Source of the DNA: Paracoccaceae bacterium
GTDB taxonomy: Bacteria > Pseudomonadota > Alphaproteobacteria > Rhodobacterales > Rhodobacteraceae
Reading direction: 5' to 3'
Length of the DNA stretch: 43,572 nucleotides
Assembly: GCA_947453525.1 (NCBI GenBank)
Contig: CANGHD010000010.1
Coordinates: 1-43,572 of the forward strand
Each line of letters opens with the position of its first letter. Position 1 is the stretch's first letter. Below are positions 38,465 through 43,572 of this stretch, in pieces. The notes below the pieces were generated by a model, which worked only from the letters and a program-made list of their open reading frames with translations, ran no database searches and was not told the origin of the DNA. The position numbers were made by a program, and so were the translations under genes.

Positions 38465-39559
38465 CTAGACATCGGCAAGGCGGTTTTCCCCACGCAGCAC
38501 GTCCCGCAAGAGGATGTCCCGCCCGCGCTGCGGTTCTTCGAACAGCGGGCTGTGGGCGGAGGATTCGAAGGTGTAGAACCCTTTCACCGGTGCTTCGATC
38601 TTGTTGAAATAGGCCATTGCAAGATCGTGATTGGCGGTGAAATCGTAACGCCCTGTGAAGAAATACGCTGGCAGATCAAGCGCCAGGACCCGGATGGTCA
38701 GGTCCGTTGCCATGAAATCATCCCACAGAAAGCCCCGGGAATACGACATGCCGCGCCAAATGTTGACCTTCTCGCGCAGGGTATAGGCCCGGCACAGCCA
38801 GACCGGAACGAAGACCCCGGTTATGACCGAGCTCATGTCGCGTGTCGTGCCCACGCCCAGCCCATGCATGGCCTCATCGCGCAGGCTCAGATAGGCGGTC
38901 GACAGACCCTCTGTCAGGCTGACCGGTGCCGCCTTCAGCCTGCGGACCATCGTGGCGTCGCCTTGCGCGCCGTAGGTCTCGATCATATAGGCAAGGGCCG
39001 CCATCTCGGACCGCAGTTGCCACGACACCTGCCCCATGCCGATATAGGCATGGAACAGGTCAGGCGCCGCCGCCGCGACCTGGATGCCCAGAAAGCTGCC
39101 CCAAGAATGACCGAGGAGGAAGATCTTGTCCTTGCCGAACCGCGTCAGCAAATGGTGGGTCACGGCAATCGTGTCAGCGATCATCTGCGCAAGCGTCATG
39201 CTGTTGGGTGCAATCTCCGGGTTGAAGGACAGCCCGGCCCCGCGCTGCTCCCACCAGACCACGGTGAAATCCTGCTCAAGACCCGCAGGATGGGTGGAGT
39301 TCAGGAAAAATTCCGGCATGCCCGGTCCGCCGTGCAGAAACAGCAGGACCGGATTGGCCAGATCGGTGCTTTGTATGAACATGCCCTGCCGGTCGCCATT
39401 GATCTGGGCAAATACCTTTGCGGAGAGGCTGCCGTCGATCCTGCAACCTGCGCCGTCCAGCAGCGGGGCAGGTTGCCCGGGGCTGATCGCCCACATGACC
39501 CCGCCTAGCCCAAGCAGCGCCACTCCGCCCCCCAAGATCAGACCGCGGCGCGTCATCAC
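38465..39559 (-). CDS. Alpha/beta hydrolase with Tat-like N-terminus
   Basis: MTRRGLILGGGVALLGLGG leader; LFLHGGPGMPEF, VVWWEQRGAGLS, FLLGHSWGSFLG. Confidence 0.88.
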   Translation of the reverse strand: MMTRRGLILGGGVALLGLGGVMWAISPGQPAPLLDGAGCRIDGSLSAKVFAQINGDRQGMFIQSTDLANPVLLFLHGGPGMPEFFLNSTHPAGLEQDFTVVWWEQRGAGLSFNPEIAPNSMTLAQMIADTIAVTHHLLTRFGKDKIFLLGHSWGSFLGIQVAAAAPDLFHAYIGMGQVSWQLRSEMAALAYMIETYGAQGDATMVRRLKAAPVSLTEGLSTAYLSLRDEAMHGLGVGTTRDMSSVITGVFVPVWLCRAYTLREKVNIWRGMSYSRGFLWDDFMATDLTIRVLALDLPAYFFTGRYDFTANHDLAMAYFNKIEAPVKGFYTFESSAHSPLFEEPQRGRDILLRDVLRGENRLADV

Positions 39560-39610
39560 TTTGGCAGCCTCCTCGTTACGGGGCCGTCGTTTCCGGGGAC
39601 CGTGCGGTGC

Positions 39611-40468
39611 TCAACCCACAAGGCCGTTCACGAAGTTCCGCGCCTCGATTGATACCGGAGCGGAGAAGACCTGCTCGGTTTCGCCCACTTCGACCAGGCG
39701 GCCAAGGTGGAACACCGCAACCCGGTCCGCTATGCGCCGTGCGCCCATCATCGAATGGGTGATGACAAGAATTGTCAGGGTGCCGCGCAGCGCCATCATC
39801 AGGTCCTCGATCTGACGGGCGGCGATCGGGTCGACAGAGCCCGTGGGTTCGTCCATCAGCAGCACCTTGGGATTGGTGCCGAGCGCCCGGGCGATGCACA
39901 GCCGCTGCTGCTGGCCGCCTGACAAGGCAGTGCCATCGGTCGCGTGCAGAATGTCCTTGACCTCGTCCCACAGATCGGCGCGCCGCAGGCAGGTTTCCAC
40001 ATGGGCGTCCAGTTCGGCCTGATCACGCATGAGGCCATGAATACGGGCACCCCACGCCACGTTCTCGTATATCGTCTCGGCGAAGGGATTGGGCATCTGT
40101 GCCACCCATCCGAACCGCTGCCGGTATTCGGGCGGGTCGATGTCGGGGCTGTAGATGTCTTTGCCCTCCATGCGGATCAACCCTTCGATCCGGATGGAGG
40201 GCACCGCGTCCAGCATCCGGTTCAGACATTTCAGCGCGGTGGTCTTGCCGCAGCCCGATGGACCGATGAACGACAGGATTTCACCGCGCTTCAGATCATA
40301 GCTGACATCATGCAGGGCCTGACCGGTCTCGTACCAGACGTTCAGGTTCCGGACCTGCATCAGCACCGCTGTCGGCCCAGCTGCGGGTTTGACGGCGAGG
40401 TTTGCCGCCAGCGGCCTTGCGGCGGCCACGGTCCTGTCAACCGGCACGACGATTTGCGCGTCTTCCAT
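39611..40468 (-). CDS. pstB: Phosphate ABC transporter ATP-binding protein (PstB-like)
   Basis: Walker A GPSGCGKTTALKCLNRM, LSGGQQQRLCIARAL, Walker B VLLMDEPTGSVDP, WVAQMPNPFAETIYENVAWG. Confidence 0.88.
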   Translation of the reverse strand: MEDAQIVVPVDRTVAAARPLAANLAVKPAAGPTAVLMQVRNLNVWYETGQALHDVSYDLKRGEILSFIGPSGCGKTTALKCLNRMLDAVPSIRIEGLIRMEGKDIYSPDIDPPEYRQRFGWVAQMPNPFAETIYENVAWGARIHGLMRDQAELDAHVETCLRRADLWDEVKDILHATDGTALSGGQQQRLCIARALGTNPKVLLMDEPTGSVDPIAARQIEDLMMALRGTLTILVITHSMMGARRIADRVAVFHLGRLVEVGETEQVFSAPVSIEARNFVNGLVG

Positions 40469-40654
40469 TTGGCTTCAACCTTATCGAAACGGGATGCGCC
40501 CAATAGAGCGTGAAGCGGTCAATCCGGGCTGATGCGCATCAGGTTGAGAGGCTTTCTCATGAAACCTTCATCTTCCAGACTGTCGTGCCGAGGGGTTTCC
40601 GAAGATTTCGGGTTTTCCGCTTCGCCCGTTTCGCGCCGATGCCCTGCGTCGCGG

Positions 40655-41669
40655 CTACCGCAGCACTCCTTGCCCGCTGCGGACGCTTTTATCGGCGGCA
40701 AGGCAGATGCGCCGCGACGGCAATGCATCCTGTAGGTGTCGGGTGAGGTCGGTATCCTCGGTCATGGCACGCAGGACTAAGGCCTGTTCGATATTGCGCA
40801 GGTGTAGATGTCCGGGTCCGTCCGGCGTCCGAATGAGGTCGTCTCCTTCCGGGCGGTCCAGCAGAATGCCGCCGACCTCGGTGTGCCCTGCGATAACCGA
40901 GGACGCCGCCTTGTCGCAGTCGACGATGGACACGGACTCCTTGAGGCTGATGGTGTCCTTTGCGAGGAAAGCGGTTTTCGACATCGTCGTCCCCCGGGGT
41001 GCGCCTCATCCCCGCCGACCGAGCCATCTTCGAAACTCACCTGAAGCTGGCCGCAATTCTTCATGTCCGGCGCAATCTCGTCAGACATGCGCAGGCAGAT
41101 GCCATGGACCCGCAAGGGCTTGGCATTGGTGATCTGGCACCTCACGTCGACATAATGCAGGCCGCAACCGATCTGATGTGCCAGATCACCACATCAGCGC
41201 TTTGAGCCGCCCCCACTGATGACCATTTGAGTGCTGGTTCAGGGTCATCCGGAAGAAGTAGGGCCCGCCCAGCCTCCGCGCCACCGCAATTGGGCGCTGC
41301 CATGAGGGATGGTGGCGCAGGATATAGCCCTCGACCAGTTTGCGCCCTGTTTCGCGCGTGGCGTCTGCAACCGCTCCGCATCGGCGACGGTAGTGGCGAG
41401 GGGCTTTTCGCCAAGGACAAGCGCGCCATGGGTCAGTGCCTGAATGGCCAGATCGGCATGGCTGTCGGCATAGGAGAAGACAACTCCCAGATCGGCTTTG
41501 GCCGCAAGACCCTCCTCAAAGCTGCGAAAGCGGGGATCGCTCCGCAAATCCCCCAGAATGTGCACATCTCACCAGTTCACAGGCACCACGATCCGCGTGC
41601 CCATTGGGTGATGCGCCAAGGCATGCAATCGGCCCATATTGTCCAGGCCAACTGCCAGAACGCGTGTCA
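40655..41669 (-). pseudogene. Gfo/Idh/MocA-family oxidoreductase, multiply frameshifted
   Basis: MTRVLAVGLDNMGRLHALAHHPMGTRIVVPVNW*; SFEEGLAAKADLGVVFSYADSHADLAIQALTHGALVLGEKPLATTVADAERL; C-terminal CQITNAKPLRVHGICLRMSDEIAPDMKNCGQLQVSFEDGSVG and DTISLKESVSIVDCDKA.. in different frames. Confidence 0.85.
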
Positions 41670-41670
41670 T

Positions 41671-42777
41671 TCAGACCTCCACCCGTGTCACAGACCCCAC
41701 AGCCACCTCGCGCCCCGACCGGCGTGACTGGATCGCGGCAAAGGCAAGCGCCAAGCTCCGCAGATTCTCCGCCGCGCCGTTGGCGGGTTCGGTATCGTCC
41801 TCGACGGCGACCAGCAAAGCGCCCATCGCTCCCCGGAAGCCATCGTTGAACCAAGTGCCTTGCAGGTCTGGCCGCGCCTTGCCCTCGGCATTGGTCAGCG
41901 TGACGGACTGGCGGCCAAGGTCAGGGCCAAGGCTGTGCAGACTGCCCAAGGTCCCGCCGATATAGGTGGCGTCCGACGCGCCAAACGGCACCCCGCCGTC
42001 AAACACCAGAGAGGCTTGCCCGCCCGGTATCCGCACCAAAGCCTGCGCCAGCAGCGGGATGGCCGCCTTCTGACCTGCGGCACGGCGGGTTGTGGCGACG
42101 ACGCTTTCCGGGTTCGGGACAATGCTGGTCAGGAAATCGAACCAGTGAATGCCGAAGTCATACAGGATCAGATCCTCGATCCGCTCGAACGGGGTGCCCG
42201 CGATCCAGCCGTGGTTCCAGTGGATGGCGATATGGGCCGAGATCACCTCCCCCACCAGCCCCGCCCGCACGGCTTCCCGCATCCACGACAGATGCGGCGC
42301 CCAGCGGCCATTCTGGTTCACGGCAAGCTTGACGCCTTTGTCACGGGCGAGCTTCACCAGCCGCTGACCCTCGGCCAAGTCCAGCACGAAGGGCTTTTGG
42401 GACAGCACGTGCTTTCCCGCCTTCAGCGCCGCTTCCATCAACGGCAGACGGTCGGCGGGATGCGGGGTGATATCGAGCACGTCGATGGACGGATCGGCCA
42501 GAACCTCTTCAAACCGGTCCGTGACCCGCGCCTTGGGCGCATAGGTCTGGGCCAAAGCCTCGGCCTTGCCGCGCGTCCGGTTGCAGATCGCGGAAACTTC
42601 CCATCCAGCGGTGCGATAGGCCTCCAGATGCGCCGAAGCTATACCACCGGCGCCGATCAGGCCGATGCGGGGGCGATAGCTGCCGGGAAGGGGGGGCAGA
42701 TAGGGCAGGCCTGGGGCCGCAATCTTGCCCACCTCGGCGGTGCGCAGGGCATAGGTGTCTGCATCGGGCGTGGTCAT
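41671..42777 (-). CDS. Gfo/Idh/MocA-family oxidoreductase
   Basis: RIGLIGAGGIASAHLEAYRTAGWEVSAICNR, GKHVLSQKPFVLDLAEGQRLV, IHWNHGWIAGTPFE. Confidence 0.92.
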   Translation of the reverse strand: MTTPDADTYALRTAEVGKIAAPGLPYLPPLPGSYRPRIGLIGAGGIASAHLEAYRTAGWEVSAICNRTRGKAEALAQTYAPKARVTDRFEEVLADPSIDVLDITPHPADRLPLMEAALKAGKHVLSQKPFVLDLAEGQRLVKLARDKGVKLAVNQNGRWAPHLSWMREAVRAGLVGEVISAHIAIHWNHGWIAGTPFERIEDLILYDFGIHWFDFLTSIVPNPESVVATTRRAAGQKAAIPLLAQALVRIPGGQASLVFDGGVPFGASDATYIGGTLGSLHSLGPDLGRQSVTLTNAEGKARPDLQGTWFNDGFRGAMGALLVAVEDDTEPANGAAENLRSLALAFAAIQSRRSGREVAVGSVTRVEV

Positions 42778-43572
42778 GGCAGCAACGCCACGGTGCGCTT
42801 GACGCGCGCGGACAGGGCGGCTGAGTCGACAATCCGTTGGCCAAGAAGGCTGACCTGAGGGTCCAACGGGCCGGTGATCTTCTCGCCTTTGGCAAGGCAA
42901 TCCAGCACATAGCCAATCGCATCCTGCCGCCCCTTTGGCAGCGGCTCGGCGGGGATCGGATGGGGTTCGGGCTTTGCCCGCGTCTGCATCGTGACATGGT
43001 CGGCATAGTCGCGGCTTTGGATCGTACCGTCACTCCCCACAAACACAAACCCGCAATGGGGCTGCGGCTGGATCGTCCAGGGGTCTGTGAAGGTGCCCCA
43101 GCGCGTCTCCATCTTCGACAGACCACGGGCATAGCGCAGCACGGTGATGGAGTGCTGATCGACCTCTATCCCGGGCCGCTCATCAATCGTGCAGGTCACC
43201 TCCAGCGGCGCCTCGCCATTCATGTACCATGTGCCAAGCGTTGTGCCGTACCCGAGGTAATCCAGTAGACTGCCCCCGCCCGAGGCCCGCTTGTACCACC
43301 AGGAATTGGGTTTCTGCGCCTCGACCTCCGCCGGAGAAACCTCGACCTTGTCGGCGAGGTGATAGAGCGGCCCCCGATTGCCATCGTAGAAATGCACCTC
43401 CAGCAGATCGCCGATCATCCCCATATCAATCAACCGCTTGGCGGTGACATGGGCAGGCACCCAAGCCAAGGGCCAGTTGATCGCCAGCACTTTGCCCTCC
43501 ATCGCCGCAATCATCTTGCGGGCGTCTTCGGCTGAGGCAGCGAAGGGCTTTTCGACGAAGACATTGCAGCCA
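42774..43572 (-). CDS. Gfo/Idh/MocA-family oxidoreductase (5' end beyond window)
   Basis: CNVFVEKPFAASAEDARKMIAAMEGKVLAINWPLAW...; open to window edge; stop overlaps next ATG at 42777. Confidence 0.9.
   Translation of the reverse strand, partial: GCNVFVEKPFAASAEDARKMIAAMEGKVLAINWPLAWVPAHVTAKRLIDMGMIGDLLEVHFYDGNRGPLYHLADKVEVSPAEVEAQKPNSWWYKRASGGGSLLDYLGYGTTLGTWYMNGEAPLEVTCTIDERPGIEVDQHSITVLRYARGLSKMETRWGTFTDPWTIQPQPHCGFVFVGSDGTIQSRDYADHVTMQTRAKPEPHPIPAEPLPKGRQDAIGYVLDCLAKGEKITGPLDPQVSLLGQRIVDSAALSARVKRTVALLP

Noticed and set aside
38276-39508. 410-aa plus-strand ORF opposite the alpha/beta hydrolase
   Set aside because: Antisense shadow of a gene with GHSWGS and HGGPG motifs.

Overview
GC-rich alphaproteobacterial (probably Rhodobacterales/Paracoccaceae-like, inferred from gene style) chromosomal segment mixing intact operons with many decayed genes. 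Intact blocks: (i) a 3-gene unknown protein + MoxR-like AAA ATPase + VWA/metallopeptidase-like operon next to an IS3-type element end; (ii) a tetronate (threonate/erythronate) catabolism cluster (denD/ltnD/otnK/otnC-like plus a beta-hydroxyacid dehydrogenase); (iii) a multidomain metzincin-motif protein with a small downstream partner (candidate secreted effector/immunity pair); (iv) an RTX-repeat protein; (v) a group 3d-like bidirectional [NiFe] hydrogenase operon hoxF-U-Y-H plus maturation protease; (vi) a tightly overlapping minus-strand operon of Acg-like nitroreductase, alpha/beta hydrolases, CPBP membrane proteases, a DUF6064-like protein and a bactofilin/polymer-forming-like membrane protein; (vii) a lone PstB-like ATPase; (viii) Gfo/Idh/MocA oxidoreductases. 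Decayed blocks: the LacI regulator of the tetronate cluster, a TetR + 2 MFP + RND efflux operon, a type III PKS + isoprenylcysteine methyltransferase pair, an entire legionaminic/nonulosonic acid and capsule-type cluster (about 25.27-32.29 kb), and one Gfo/Idh gene. No CRISPR array, rRNA or tRNA was recognised. The most interesting items are the metzincin pair, the co-linear decay of the nonulosonate pathway, the retained operator next to a dead LacI, and the compact CPBP/Acg/hydrolase membrane operon. All family calls are by eye from translated sequence; no database search was run.
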